Shown piece after piece: positions 1 to 8,854 of a stretch of DNA of 64,000 nt. Where the stretch lies: positions 359,960-423,959 of the forward strand of contig NZ_VRKO01000013.1 in NCBI RefSeq assembly GCF_012271765.1. Reading direction: 5' to 3'. The stretch comes from Erwinia rhapontici (lineage in GTDB: Bacteria; Pseudomonadota; Gammaproteobacteria; Enterobacterales; Enterobacteriaceae). Numbering within the stretch: the stretch's first letter is position 1; every line of letters begins with the position of its first letter. The position numbers were made by a program, and so were the translations under genes. A model generated the notes under the pieces. That model was not told where the DNA came from, searched no databases, and saw only the letters and a list, made by a program, of their open reading frames with translations.

Positions 1-258
1 GCCGCCAAATCCCTCGGCTAATAGTGCTTTTATTGGCTGGTTAGTTCCGTGAAGTAATAATACAGCAGGTTTACTACTGTCGCCCAGCGTGTAGTAATGA
101 ATGCGCAGGTCTTTCAGCTTCTCACCGCTGTTAAAGGTGAATTCCGGTGCAACCCAGTCGGCCTCTTTCGGTGATAACACCGTGCTGACTGCCTGTGTTA
201 AAGGTGACAGGCTTAACAGAATAATGCCTGTTAATCCTGATACGATACGGTTAGCCAT
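1..258 (-). CDS. alpha/beta hydrolase, exported, truncated by window edge
   Basis: Only the first 86 codons are present; the gene runs off the left edge. The protein opens with a hydrophobic signal-like segment (about residues 5-22, ending TQAVS), then the PKEADW and FNSGEKL..LRIHYYTLGD stretch and a VLLLHGTN strand-turn. That layout matches exported alpha/beta hydrolases of the homoserine-acetyltransferase-like type, where HGT follows the first long strand. The catalytic Ser, Asp and His would lie outside the window. The ATG at 258 is used; an in-frame ATG at 270 adds four residues. Neither has a strong ribosome binding site. The family call is fair; the substrate is unknown. Confidence 0.6.
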   Translation of the reverse strand, partial: MANRIVSGLTGIILLSLSPLTQAVSTVLSPKEADWVAPEFTFNSGEKLKDLRIHYYTLGDSSKPAVLLLHGTNQPIKALLAEGFGG

Positions 259-588
259 AAAACAACTCATCGGTAAGCAAGGAGTATTGGATGGCCGATG
301 TTAATGTCAATTGAGATAAATCCCAATAAACATAAACATCATCAATGATAAAAACAGATTATGTTCTGATTGTTGCTGTTTACACGAGATGTTTTCCAGC
401 TAATTTTTATTACGTTAACACATCGGATATTCCACTTTAGTCTTCCCTGAATATTTCTTTAGTCACGCTTTCATCTTACTGTCATTTCACTGTCACTAAC
501 TGCCGTGTGGAAAAGCTTAGTGAAATATCTTTGTTCCTGCTGCGCGAAATTTCGGGTATCTCTGTCTGTCACCCGACAGGAGGATGGT
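259..588. other. intergenic region between divergent genes, no gene seen
   Basis: This AT-rich gap separates the leftward hydrolase from the rightward cupin gene and should hold both promoters. A short direct repeat (CTGTCATTTCA / CTGTCACTAA) occurs around 479-500. No convincing terminator, RNA gene or conserved operator was recognised. Confidence 0.4.
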
Positions 589-912
589 ATGTTTCAGGCA
601 GCATCATTATTAACCGGGGCCGCAGCGCTGCCGGATGTGTGGCGTTCTGCCATTATCAGCAAGATTGGCCAGGCGAATGTGAAACTGATCCGCATGGGCG
701 GAGAGGGGATACCGGATGAAGTGCATGAGCATTTTGCCGAGCTACTGGTGGTGATTGACGGGCAGATGGATCTGGCGATTGACGGGCAGATCGTGGCGCT
801 GAAAAGCGGGGACTATTTTGTGATACCGCCGGGCAGCCCTCATCGGGTACTGCCCGGCAGCAGCGGCACATTACTGCTGGTCGATGCCGATAAGGCCTTA
901 CCAGGCGAGTAG
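589..912 (+). CDS. small cupin-domain protein
   Basis: A 107-residue single-domain cupin of unknown substrate. The first cupin motif is seen around EVHEHFAELLVVIDGQ (residues 44-60) and the second around GDYFVIPPGSPHRV, with His residues placed as in metal-binding cupins. The start at 589 is chosen because AGGAGG at 578-583 lies five bases upstream; a longer reading from 505 has no such site and no cupin sequence. The last 15 bases overlap the 3' end of the convergent SDR gene. Proteins of this size are usually stand-alone sugar- or acid-binding cupins; the exact role cannot be told. Confidence 0.7.
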   Translation: MFQAASLLTGAAALPDVWRSAIISKIGQANVKLIRMGGEGIPDEVHEHFAELLVVIDGQMDLAIDGQIVALKSGDYFVIPPGSPHRVLPGSSGTLLLVDADKALPGE

Positions 913-1569
913 TTTTCCGCTGTAATCAATGTAGTGGTGCCCGCCTTTGCCACGCCAGGCGACCAGCTGATCGGCAATGCCACCCGCGCTTTGCGCCACC
1001 GTCAGTGGGGCATTTGTCCCACCCATATCGGTTTGCACCCAGCCCGGGTGAACGCAGAGCAGCGTCTGGCCCTGGGCATCCGTCTTCGCCGACAACCCGC
1101 GTGCCAGCATATTTAACGCGCCTTTGCTGGCCGCATACAATGGATACGTTGCGTCAGGATTCTCATTCAGACTGGCGAGCTGCGAGGTCATCAGTGCCAG
1201 AATGCCGCTGCGGGGTTTGACCTGTGGTAGCAGCGCTTCAGCGCAGCGCAGCGGCGAGAAGGTGTTGGTCATAAACAGCGCCATCAGCTCTTCGTCGCGG
1301 GTACGCGACAGCGTTTGATGCTCCGGTCCATAGACGCCTGCGTTAATAAACACCACATCAAACTGCTGGCCAGCCAACTCCGCCACCAGCGCTTCTCTCT
1401 GATCCGCCAGGTTAATATCCAGCGTTAGCCAGTGGATGGACACCGCACTGTCCGGCGTGTCCTTGCGCGTCGTGGCGGTAACCTGCCAGCCGCGATCGGC
1501 CAGAGTCGTTGCCAGCCCTAAACCGATGCCGCGCGAAGCGCCAATAATCAAAGCCTGTGGGGTTGTCAT
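898..1569 (-). CDS. short-chain dehydrogenase/reductase (SDR)
   Basis: A 223-residue classical SDR expected to act as an NAD(P)-dependent oxidoreductase in the cytoplasm. The Rossmann motif GASRGIG starts at residue 10, the NAG motif is present (FINAGVYG), and the catalytic YxxxK reads YAASK at about residue 150. TTRKD after the second strand, with basic residues, hints at NADP preference. AAGG lies seven bases before the ATG. It stands alone, convergent with the cupin gene, and is followed (leftward promoter side) by a 126-base gap before scsD. Substrate unknown. Confidence 0.8.
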   Translation of the reverse strand: MTTPQALIIGASRGIGLGLATTLADRGWQVTATTRKDTPDSAVSIHWLTLDINLADQREALVAELAGQQFDVVFINAGVYGPEHQTLSRTRDEELMALFMTNTFSPLRCAEALLPQVKPRSGILALMTSQLASLNENPDATYPLYAASKGALNMLARGLSAKTDAQGQTLLCVHPGWVQTDMGGTNAPLTVAQSAGGIADQLVAWRGKGGHHYIDYSGKLLAW

Positions 1570-1695
1570 GAGAATGCCTTATGTCATGTCGGAAGCGTAG
1601 GGATCGTGCGGAAAAGCATAGCAAAAATTCAAGCTGTCAGGTGATTGCCTGTGCTAAGTGAGGCGGACAAGCGAATGCTCATCCACCTCTGACGG

Positions 1696-2199
1696 TCAGC
1701 TCAGGCCCGCCCACCACAGCCGCAGCTGCATGCCCCAGCCACTGGTATAACCGGTAGTGGTGCCCACCACCTTGCCTTTATCAATAATCACCAGCGTTGG
1801 GGTCACGCTGATATGCCAGTTGGCAGACAGTCTGCCTTCCGGGTCATTCACCAGCGGCAGGTGATACTGCTTTGCTTGTAAATAGCGCTGCACCTTGTCA
1901 TTTTCACCGGAACGTAGCGCAATGCCGATAACGTTGCGGCCTTGCTGTGCCATATCAGCCACCGTTGGCGTGGTAAAGCGACAGACACCGCACCAGCTGG
2001 CCCAGAAATAGACCAGCAGCGGGCGCTGCTGGCTTAACGCCTTTAGCGTGACCTCATGCCCGTCGAGGGTAAGCAATGGCTGGTCAGCAAAGGCCAGCGG
2101 TGCCTTTGGCGCGCGCCAGCTGTCCATCACCCACATCCCCCCGGCCAGCAGCAGCGCCAGTACCAGTATCTCACGTGCCCAACGTTTCAGGCGGCTCAT
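1696..2199 (-). CDS. scsD: ScsD, membrane-anchored thioredoxin-like protein
   Basis: A 167-residue thioredoxin-fold protein with one N-terminal membrane anchor (about residues 10-26) and the active site WCGVC (C70, C73) facing the periplasm; VTPTL supplies the cis-proline loop. In the suppressor-of-copper-sensitivity system it belongs to the periplasmic thiol redox proteins served by ScsB. Its ATG overlaps the scsC stop as ATGA, so it is translationally coupled as the last gene of scsABCD. TlpA/ResA-like proteins are the closest alternative, but the neighbours fix the call. Confidence 0.85.
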   Translation of the reverse strand: MSRLKRWAREILVLALLLAGGMWVMDSWRAPKAPLAFADQPLLTLDGHEVTLKALSQQRPLLVYFWASWCGVCRFTTPTVADMAQQGRNVIGIALRSGENDKVQRYLQAKQYHLPLVNDPEGRLSANWHISVTPTLVIIDKGKVVGTTTGYTSGWGMQLRLWWAGLS

Positions 2200-2915
2200 G
2201 GCGTTTGTGCCAACTGCTGTTTCACCAGACGCTCCAGCTCTTCATACGACACGGCGCCAGGCAGCAGACGGTTACCTATCAGCGTGGCTGGCGTGCCTTC
2301 AATGCCCAGATGCTGTGCCAGCTTCAGGTTGGTATTCACCGTCTCCAGGCTCTGTTTATCCGGCTGCGTTATCGTCACGCCCAGCTTTTTCTCTGCGGCC
2401 TGAATACTGGCGTCATCATGGTTGCCCTTCTTTGCCATCAGACGCTGGTGCAGTGCCAGCCAGCGATCCGGCTGCTGTTGCCACAGCGTCAGTACTTCGC
2501 GCGCAGCGGTCATCGAGCTTTCGGCACGGTATGGCAGCGGTTTGATGATCACGGCAACGTCCGGGTACTGCTGCACAATTTTTTCCAGCAGCAGATCGAA
2601 CTGTTTACAGTAAGGGCAGTTGTAGTCGGTAAACGATACCAGCGTCAGCTTCGCATTCTTTGCACCGAGGCGCGGCGATCCGGCATCGTCATACAGTGCC
2701 GCCTTGTTCTGTTCAATCACCTGGCCAGTCACATTGGCCTGCTGCGCCTGTGCCTGTTTATCGTAAGCATTGGCGGCTTCAGCCAGAATCTGTGGATTTT
2801 CCACCAGTGTTTCGCGGATCAGTTGCTTAATCCGTGCCTCCTGCTCCGGGGTAAACGGGGCCGCAGCCCACAGCGGTGTAGCAACCAGTAACAGGGCAAT
2901 CAGAGATTTTTTCAT
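2196..2915 (-). CDS. scsC: ScsC, periplasmic DsbA-like disulfide protein
   Basis: A 239-residue secreted protein with a clear signal peptide (MKKSLIALLL..PLWAA), an N-terminal helical stretch (residues 20-75, the oligomerisation region in known ScsC trimers) and a DsbA-like catalytic domain with CPYC at residues 100-103 and a GTP cis-proline loop. ScsC is a disulfide isomerase/reductase that protects periplasmic proteins from copper-driven misoxidation and is kept reduced by ScsB. It overlaps scsB and scsD by four bases each (ATGA). Confidence 0.88.
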   Translation of the reverse strand: MKKSLIALLLVATPLWAAAPFTPEQEARIKQLIRETLVENPQILAEAANAYDKQAQAQQANVTGQVIEQNKAALYDDAGSPRLGAKNAKLTLVSFTDYNCPYCKQFDLLLEKIVQQYPDVAVIIKPLPYRAESSMTAAREVLTLWQQQPDRWLALHQRLMAKKGNHDDASIQAAEKKLGVTITQPDKQSLETVNTNLKLAQHLGIEGTPATLIGNRLLPGAVSYEELERLVKQQLAQTP

Positions 2916-4942
2916 TGTTCAATTCCTTTGGCATTATTCAGGGTTTTCAGCAGGGTGGCACGGTCAAGCAGCGGAGAAAGCACCACGCCCTGGGGAGCAC
3001 CCGGTCCATAAATTTGATTAAACGGCACGGCCACGCTGCCGCGCTGTTGCAGGAAATGGGTGATCGTTTCAGACGGACGACTCCAGTCACCGCGCAGGGT
3101 CACCACATCATCTGCTAATAGCGCCTGCTGCACATCATCGCGCAGCAATACGTTGTATTTATTGGCTTTACAGGTCACGCACCAGTCGGCAGTGATATCA
3201 ATAAACACCCGTTTTTTCGCGCCCAGAGCCTGGCGGATCGCCTGTTCTGTCAGCGGCTGCCAGGTAAGCCGATCCTGCATTCTGTGCTGATCTGATGTCG
3301 CGCTGAATGTACCCGCCAGCAACACGCCACCGGCCACCAGCAACAGCACTACCGTGACCAGTGCCGCCCGCCGGAGGCCGAACTGTTTCACCAGTGTGAC
3401 GAGCAATACCAGTACGATCGCGGTCGCAACAGCCAGTGTGGCGAGCAGGCCAATATGATTCACCAGCAGGCTGATCAACCAGAAACAGGAGGCCAGCATC
3501 AGAATTCCCAGGGCGATACGTACTCCATTCATCCAGCGCCCGGGGCGTGGCAGCTTCAGCGCCAGGGCGGGCCAGGCGGCAATCAGCAACCAGGGCAGGC
3601 TCATGCCGATGCCGAGGGCGGCAAACATCACCCACAGCAGTGGCAGCGGTGCCGCCAGGGCAAATGCCACCGCAGTACCGAGGAAGGGAGCTGAACACGG
3701 GGTGGCCAGCAGCGTGGCAAATGCACCCTGCCAGAAATGCTCGCCAGGACCACGGCCAGAGTACGTTGCCAGACGGGTATTCAGGCCTGATGGCAGGCGC
3801 AGATAGAGCAGGCCAAACAGGTTGGCGCTGAACAGCAGGGTCACCAGTACCATGAAGCCAATAAACCACGGATTCTGGAACTGAATACCCCAGCCCAGGG
3901 CGTGATTACCCAGACGAAGTACCGTCATCAGCAGCGCCAGCACCATAAACGAGGTGATAATTCCGGCACTGGAGGCGATAAACTGGAGTCGCACGTTGCG
4001 GCGGTCGCGCTGTGGCGTATTAACAATGCTGCCGAGTTTCATGCCCAACACCGGCAGTACGCAAGGCATCAGGTTGAGAATAAAGCCTCCCAGCAGTGCC
4101 GTCAGCAGCATCTGCCACAGCGGCAACACCGGGGAGCGCTGTCCCCATCCTTCATCAACCAACAGGGTAATCTGTTGCGCCAGGCCGTTATCCGCCAGTA
4201 CCAGAGACAGGTTCTTTCCGGTGATATCGGGTGCGTTGTCACCCCATTCATCGCTGACCGGCACGCGGGCTATCAGCATTGAACCTCTGAGGGTAAAGCG
4301 TGGTTCGCCAAAGCTGGCACCCTCCAGCCCGTCAAGGAACAGCGCAGGCTGCTGCCAGCCGTCCTGACGTTCGGCAACAATCTGTAGCTCTCCCTGTTGA
4401 TAACCCGCGACGAGGGTGTCAGCAAGGCCGCGTTCAATCGGTACGCTGCCCATCGCCTGGGCATAATCATGTTCAAACGACGCATCAACAGATGACGTCA
4501 TATCAATAGTGAACGGATAGTCGGTGAGGATGCAGACGTTGCTACAGGTGGAGAGCGTCAGCGTTCCGACCAGACTTTTCGGGGCCGGGCCGGACAGTTC
4601 AATCGGCAGCGTAACGCGCTGATGATAACCCTGAGTGGTGATCCCCGCGACGTTAAAACGTTGCGGCAAAGGCCAGAACCAGTGTGCCTGGGTTACGGCA
4701 TTCTGCCAGCGAATGGTCGGGGCAATCCCGCCTTCACCCGGCGATCGCCAGTAGGTTTTCCATCCATCCTGTAACTGAATATCCAGCAAGATGCGAGTGC
4801 GGTCGGCCTGTGAGGCATCGGCACGCAGGCGAACCTGAGCGTGACTGTTTTGTGGATTTTGCAGCCAGCCACTGTCAGCGGCCTGCAATGCGGGCAGCCA
4901 GAATAGCAGCAGGAGAGCAAAGCTCCTGATAAGCGTAAACAT
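2912..4942 (-). CDS. scsB: ScsB, DsbD-like transmembrane thiol reductase
   Basis: A 676-residue three-part electron conduit: signal peptide plus periplasmic alpha domain (with TCSNVC), a central eight-helix membrane beta domain whose redox cysteines lie in LMPCVLPVLG and TPCSAPFLG, and a C-terminal thioredoxin-like gamma domain with WCVTC. It passes electrons from cytoplasmic thioredoxin to ScsC and ScsD. The ATG at 4942 is preferred over the upstream ATG at 4972 because GGAG sits eight bases before it and the signal peptide then begins directly (MFTLIRSFALLLLF). Confidence 0.88.
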   Translation of the reverse strand: MFTLIRSFALLLLFWLPALQAADSGWLQNPQNSHAQVRLRADASQADRTRILLDIQLQDGWKTYWRSPGEGGIAPTIRWQNAVTQAHWFWPLPQRFNVAGITTQGYHQRVTLPIELSGPAPKSLVGTLTLSTCSNVCILTDYPFTIDMTSSVDASFEHDYAQAMGSVPIERGLADTLVAGYQQGELQIVAERQDGWQQPALFLDGLEGASFGEPRFTLRGSMLIARVPVSDEWGDNAPDITGKNLSLVLADNGLAQQITLLVDEGWGQRSPVLPLWQMLLTALLGGFILNLMPCVLPVLGMKLGSIVNTPQRDRRNVRLQFIASSAGIITSFMVLALLMTVLRLGNHALGWGIQFQNPWFIGFMVLVTLLFSANLFGLLYLRLPSGLNTRLATYSGRGPGEHFWQGAFATLLATPCSAPFLGTAVAFALAAPLPLLWVMFAALGIGMSLPWLLIAAWPALALKLPRPGRWMNGVRIALGILMLASCFWLISLLVNHIGLLATLAVATAIVLVLLVTLVKQFGLRRAALVTVVLLLVAGGVLLAGTFSATSDQHRMQDRLTWQPLTEQAIRQALGAKKRVFIDITADWCVTCKANKYNVLLRDDVQQALLADDVVTLRGDWSRPSETITHFLQQRGSVAVPFNQIYGPGAPQGVVLSPLLDRATLLKTLNNAKGIEQ

Positions 4943-4987
4943 GTTATTTCTCCGTAAATGATTAAAAGACACCGGTGGAACGGTGTG

Positions 4988-5362
4988 TCATTCGCGGAAA
5001 TTACAGTTAATCAGATGGATACGGAGTAGCGGCGCACGACAGGGGCGTGCCGGAGGAAAAATCAATGGGAGAAGACAGCACAGTGCCAGTACTAACAGGA
5101 GAATGACCGTGGCAGGCAGGACGCTGTCGAACAGCAGCGGGGCAGCCAGCAGCAGCGTTTTGGCGCTGAGTTCACAAGGGGTTATCGACGCGTCATCTGC
5201 GTTGTCCGGGGCGGTATTGCTGAGGCTGAACGACGTGGTTGGAGGCATTTGCAGGGCGTGCAGGCTTGCCATGCGCTGTGCCATACAGACCAGTATGACC
5301 AGGCAGGCGAGCGCCAGAAAGCCCATTGCGATGCGTTGTCGTGTTGCCATTACCCGCCCCAT
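4988..5362 (-). CDS. scsA: ScsA-like membrane protein
   Basis: A 124-residue protein with an N-terminal hydrophobic segment (residues 13-30), a short periplasmic stretch and a second, longer hydrophobic segment (about 65-103) rich in Leu and Cys, ending in a basic tail. Size, topology and position directly upstream of scsBCD fit ScsA, whose biochemical role is unsettled. A second in-frame ATG at 5350 gives 120 residues; neither start has a good ribosome binding site. A hairpin GCGACC/GGTCGC (5372-5396) lies just upstream and may end the preceding amidohydrolase transcript. Confidence 0.7.
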   Translation of the reverse strand: MGRVMATRQRIAMGFLALACLVILVCMAQRMASLHALQMPPTTSFSLSNTAPDNADDASITPCELSAKTLLLAAPLLFDSVLPATVILLLVLALCCLLPLIFPPARPCRAPLLRIHLINCNFRE

Positions 5363-5439
5363 TTGAAAAGAGCGACCATCTTAATCAAACGGTCGCGTTT
5401 AACAATGGTTACGCATGTAAACTTTTGTCTACCGGGGGA

Positions 5440-6828
5440 TTACACCTTATTGAGCGTGCTCCAGACCAAACTCCCCTGATGGAAGGTGGCGGTGCGTGGT
5501 GAAATGCGCGCCACCGCTTCTGCCGAACAGGAGGCATCGACCAGCACAAAACTGGCCTCGTCCTGTTCCACGGGCCAGACGCGCTCGCCTTTATCATTTA
5601 GCGGCAGGCGGTTCCCGGTAGCAATTGCCAGCGCGCGCGACAGCGCCAGTTCACCCGGGCGCACATAGAGCTGAGCGTACAGGTTGGCTTTCTCCAGCAT
5701 GTCGCCAAGGCCATAGGGCGACCAGTGGTCGATCACGCTATCGGTGCCGGTCATCACAAAAACACCGTTATCCTGAAGCTGTTTCAGCGGCATATGCAGC
5801 GTGCCAATCGGCACCGTTGAGGCGATGCTGATCTGCTGCGCGGCCAGACGCTGTGCGGTCTCTTCTACCTGCTGTGGTGTGAGGGTGGCCAGTGCAAATG
5901 CGTGGCTGATCGTGACTTTGCCCTTCAGCTGCGGCGTTTTTTCCACCCGGTCAATCATATAATTGATGGCGGCCACCCCGGCCGGGCTGGTTTCATGCAG
6001 ATGGATATCCACGCCTTTGCCATAGTCGACGGCGATCTGAAACATCGTATCGAGGGATTTTTCCATATCGCCATCAACGCTGGTGGGATCCAACCCGCCG
6101 ACGTAGTGCGCTCCGGCCTGCATCGCTTCGCGCATCAGTGGTTCAGATTTTGACAGCAGCAACCCGTGCTGGGGGAAGGCGACGATCTCGCAGGTAAAAC
6201 CGGATCGACGGCGTTCCAGTACCGCCATCAGGTTTTCCAGATTTTTCAGTCCGGAAACCGGCTCGATATTGCAGTGACTCCGCGCCACGCTGGAACCTTT
6301 TGATTGCAGCAGGTCGATCAGTTTACCCGCCCGCTCCTGTGTGTGGGGCGCCAGCTCTGGCAGCAGGCGATGCTCCAGTGCAATCATCTGTTTAATGGTG
6401 GTCCCTGCCGGGCGTGACTGCACGCGCCACGGGCCACCATAGAAGGTCTTATCCAGATGGATATGCATATCGCGCATGGCGGGCAGCAGCAGTTTTCCTT
6501 CGGCATCAACCCGCGTCAGGCTGGCATCCGGGCGTACTGCGTTAGCACGTACAGCAACGATCTTGCCGTTATTGATTTCCAGGCAGTGCAACGCGGTGCG
6601 GGTGGCGACCACTTCCCCCTCCTGGTAGTGAAAGCCGGTTTCCAGCAGGACGTTATCAAGGTAATAGTGGCGGGCGCCAACGGTGGTCATGGGCGTTTCC
6701 TGTTCGGTGAAGACAGACGATCCGGCGGCAATGGCAAGCGGGGTGCCTGCACCGAGGATGGCGCAGGCACCGAGCATTTTACTGCCGTGGCTGAGAAAGG
6801 TACGACGCTGCTGATCGGGCTTATTCAT
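5440..6828 (-). CDS. Tat-exported amidohydrolase (YahJ/cytosine deaminase-like)
   Basis: A 462-residue metal-dependent hydrolase of the amidohydrolase superfamily. The metal ligands are recognisable: HIHLD (first HxH), HLHE, the SHAF histidine and the late Asp in TGTDS. The sequence most resembles cytosine deaminase/AtzC/YahJ-type enzymes that hydrolyse ring amidines or amides. The N-terminus has twin arginines (QQRRTFLS) followed by a hydrophobic stretch ending in AIAAG, a Tat signal, which would place the enzyme in the periplasm. AGGAG precedes the ATG at 6828; the longer start at 6843 is less likely. It overlaps the ankyrin gene upstream by eight bases. Substrate unknown. Confidence 0.75.
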   Translation of the reverse strand: MNKPDQQRRTFLSHGSKMLGACAILGAGTPLAIAAGSSVFTEQETPMTTVGARHYYLDNVLLETGFHYQEGEVVATRTALHCLEINNGKIVAVRANAVRPDASLTRVDAEGKLLLPAMRDMHIHLDKTFYGGPWRVQSRPAGTTIKQMIALEHRLLPELAPHTQERAGKLIDLLQSKGSSVARSHCNIEPVSGLKNLENLMAVLERRRSGFTCEIVAFPQHGLLLSKSEPLMREAMQAGAHYVGGLDPTSVDGDMEKSLDTMFQIAVDYGKGVDIHLHETSPAGVAAINYMIDRVEKTPQLKGKVTISHAFALATLTPQQVEETAQRLAAQQISIASTVPIGTLHMPLKQLQDNGVFVMTGTDSVIDHWSPYGLGDMLEKANLYAQLYVRPGELALSRALAIATGNRLPLNDKGERVWPVEQDEASFVLVDASCSAEAVARISPRTATFHQGSLVWSTLNKV

Positions 6829-7462
6829 CACGGGCTCCTGCATGGATTAACTGTATAGCAATGGCGTCATAACCCAGTGAACGCGCCAGTTGCAGAGGGG
6901 TTTTACCGTACTTATCCGTCAGGTGCGGGCTGGCACCGTTATCCAGTAATAGCTGAACGATCTCCTGCTGCTTTGCGCCACCGTCATTCAGCAGGATGGC
7001 TTCGAGCAGCGGTGTCCAGCCGAGGAAATTAGTGTGGTTGACGTTGATGGTGGTGCGGGACAGTAACTCGCGCACGATCTCAACATGGCCTTTTTCGCTG
7101 GCGGGCGTCAGGCCAATGCCGCCAAAGCGTGTCACCCGGGTGAGGTCGGGTGCCGCAGGCAGCAGCAGGCGCAGCAGAGTGAGATCGTTATTCAGGCAGG
7201 CGAGCAAAAACGGATTCAAACAGGTATCGTCCTGCTGATTAATATCGGCGCCCGCCTCGATCAACCAGGCGACGCAGGCATAGTGCTGGTGCTGTGCCGC
7301 CAGCGTGATGGCGCTGGTGCGCTGCGCGGTGGTGACGTTGAGATCCACGCCCTGATCCCGACACTGCTGCAAGATATCCTGCTCGCCCTGTTGGGCAGCA
7401 CGGAGGAAGCGTGCCTGTAGTGTGTCGTTGGAGGTGGAAAAGTCAGGATGTGCAAATGACAT
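6821..7462 (-). CDS. ankyrin-repeat protein (YahD-like)
   Basis: A 213-residue protein built of about five ankyrin repeats from residue 15 to the end, with typical motifs such as AITLAAQHQHYACVAWLIEAG, GLTPASEKGHVEIVRELL and GKTPLQLARSLGYDAIAIQL. Such proteins bind other proteins. It is translationally coupled to the amidohydrolase, so it may chaperone, inhibit or hold that enzyme. The ATG at 7462 is chosen because it starts the ankyrin-like part; a GTG at 7549 would add 29 residues of membrane-like sequence. The pair with a divergent LysR gene recalls E. coli yahB-yahD-yahJ. Confidence 0.72.
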   Translation of the reverse strand: MSFAHPDFSTSNDTLQARFLRAAQQGEQDILQQCRDQGVDLNVTTAQRTSAITLAAQHQHYACVAWLIEAGADINQQDDTCLNPFLLACLNNDLTLLRLLLPAAPDLTRVTRFGGIGLTPASEKGHVEIVRELLSRTTINVNHTNFLGWTPLLEAILLNDGGAKQQEIVQLLLDNGASPHLTDKYGKTPLQLARSLGYDAIAIQLIHAGARDE

Positions 7463-7608
7463 ACAGGTTCCCGGATAAGCAAGTGATGGTCCAGGAAACG
7501 ACAATAGCAGCCAGTGAAAGACGGTGATATCCGTGTAAAAATAATTCACCTGAAAGGCATTTCTTGTTGAATAATAATCAATGAAACCGGAACACGAGGG
7601 AATGTGCG

Positions 7609-8550
7609 ATGAACTCCATTTTTAGTGAAGAGAATTTGCAGGTGTTTGTCACCGTGGTGCAGTGTGCCAGCTTCAGTAAGGCGGCGATTGAGCTGGGGGT
7701 CACCACTTCAGCGGTCAGCTACACCATTAAACGCATTGAAACCGGGCTGGGTGTTCCGCTGTTTGTGCGCCATCCCCGCCGGATTGAACTGACGGAGTCC
7801 GGCGACTACTTTTATCGTAAGGCGCTGACGCTACTTAACGATTTCGGTGCCATTCAATACGGTGTCGATGCTATCGCCCAGGGCGTAGAGGCCAGGGTGC
7901 GTATTTGCATCAACCATCTGTTGTATACCCCGCATCACACTGCCCGGCTGCTACAGCTGCTGAAAAAGCAGTTCCCCACCTGTCAGGTGACGGTCACTCA
8001 GGAAGTGTATAACGGCGTCTGGGATGCGTTTATCCATCACCAGGCAACGCTGGCGATGGGGGCACCGGATGTGCCGCTGGACAGGGATGGCATTGACTGT
8101 CTTGATATCGGCTATGTGCACTGGCAGTTTGCGATCGCGCCCCATCATCCGCTGGCCGCATTGCCTCAGCCCATCAGTGAAGGTCAGATGCGGCGCTATA
8201 CCAATATTATGGTGGCCGACACGGCACAGATGCTGAATCAGCGTGTTGGCTGGCTGCTGCACGGGCAGGAGGCGGTTCTGGTGCCTGATTTCAACACCAA
8301 ATGTCAGTGTCAGATTCTGGGGGAGGGCATTGGCTTTCTGCCGGACTATATTGTGCGCGACGCCGGGGAGAAGCTGGTAACGCGTGAGGTGATGAACCCG
8401 CGTCAGGATTCGCGGCTGCTGTTGGCCATCCGCCAGCCCGCCAGCGGACAGGTCGCATTGTGGATAAAACAGCAGTTTGCCCCAGATGGCGTGCTGAGTG
8501 AGCTCTATCAGGATTTACTGCATCGCGAAGATAAAACAGACGGAATGTAA
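7609..8550 (+). CDS. LysR-family regulator (YahB-like)
   Basis: A 313-residue LysR-type transcription factor. The N-terminal winged helix-turn-helix is clear (LQVFVTVVQCASFSKAAIEL..TTSAVSYTIKRIE, residues 10-45) and is followed by the periplasmic-binding-protein-like effector domain. It is transcribed away from the ankyrin/amidohydrolase pair, the usual arrangement for a regulator of the divergent genes, so those are its likely targets. The effector is unknown; it is presumably the amidohydrolase substrate or product (inference). Confidence 0.85.
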   Translation: MNSIFSEENLQVFVTVVQCASFSKAAIELGVTTSAVSYTIKRIETGLGVPLFVRHPRRIELTESGDYFYRKALTLLNDFGAIQYGVDAIAQGVEARVRICINHLLYTPHHTARLLQLLKKQFPTCQVTVTQEVYNGVWDAFIHHQATLAMGAPDVPLDRDGIDCLDIGYVHWQFAIAPHHPLAALPQPISEGQMRRYTNIMVADTAQMLNQRVGWLLHGQEAVLVPDFNTKCQCQILGEGIGFLPDYIVRDAGEKLVTREVMNPRQDSRLLLAIRQPASGQVALWIKQQFAPDGVLSELYQDLLHREDKTDGM

Positions 8551-8614
8551 AAACTGTGTTAACGTCTTGCCCGTACCAATAAAAATTTCTCTTAAAATAA
8601 AAATATGTAGGTCT

Positions 8615-8770
8615 ATTATCCAAAATATTAAATATCAGTGTCCGTCTTGTCACGGATGTCAGTACCGCTTCTCGCCTTTCAGTATCACCGCAAAAAATCC
8701 CCATGGTGCCAACTGTATTTTCTGTAAATCCCAGATGGTTTGTCTGCCTGCCACTGCGATACAGAACTAA
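8615..8770 (+). CDS. YmcF/YnfQ-type cold-shock small zinc-ribbon protein, probable non-ATG start
   Basis: A short reading frame whose core, CPSCHGCQYRFSPFSITAKN then PHGANCIFCKSQMV, closely recalls the E. coli cold-shock small proteins YmcF and YnfQ. Two CxxC pairs (CPSC and CIFC) suggest a mini zinc ribbon. No ATG or GTG occurs in this frame between the end of the LysR gene and the core; the only classic alternative is a TTG at 8567. AGG at 8609-8611 precedes ATT at 8615 and ATC at 8618, so a rare AUU/AUC start is proposed, giving 50-51 residues. The leader 8551-8614 is A/U-rich. The family call rests on recalled sequences; the start is uncertain. Confidence 0.6.
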   Translation: MIQNIKYQCPSCHGCQYRFSPFSITAKNPHGANCIFCKSQMVCLPATAIQN

Positions 8771-8854
8771 ACCCGTCGAGCGTTTTCCCCTGGCCTGTTG
8801 TTGATGTTAACCTTAGCGGCTTATCACTGTTAAATGTCGACATCTCAGGGCCGT

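Noticed and set aside
5400-5420. CpxR box upstream of scsA
   Set aside because: GTTACGCATGTAAA has the wrong spacing and one poor half-site.
8291-8704. 137-residue leftward frame overlapping the LysR end and the small zinc-ribbon gene
   Set aside because: Shadow of the LysR gene; no ribosome binding site or family features.
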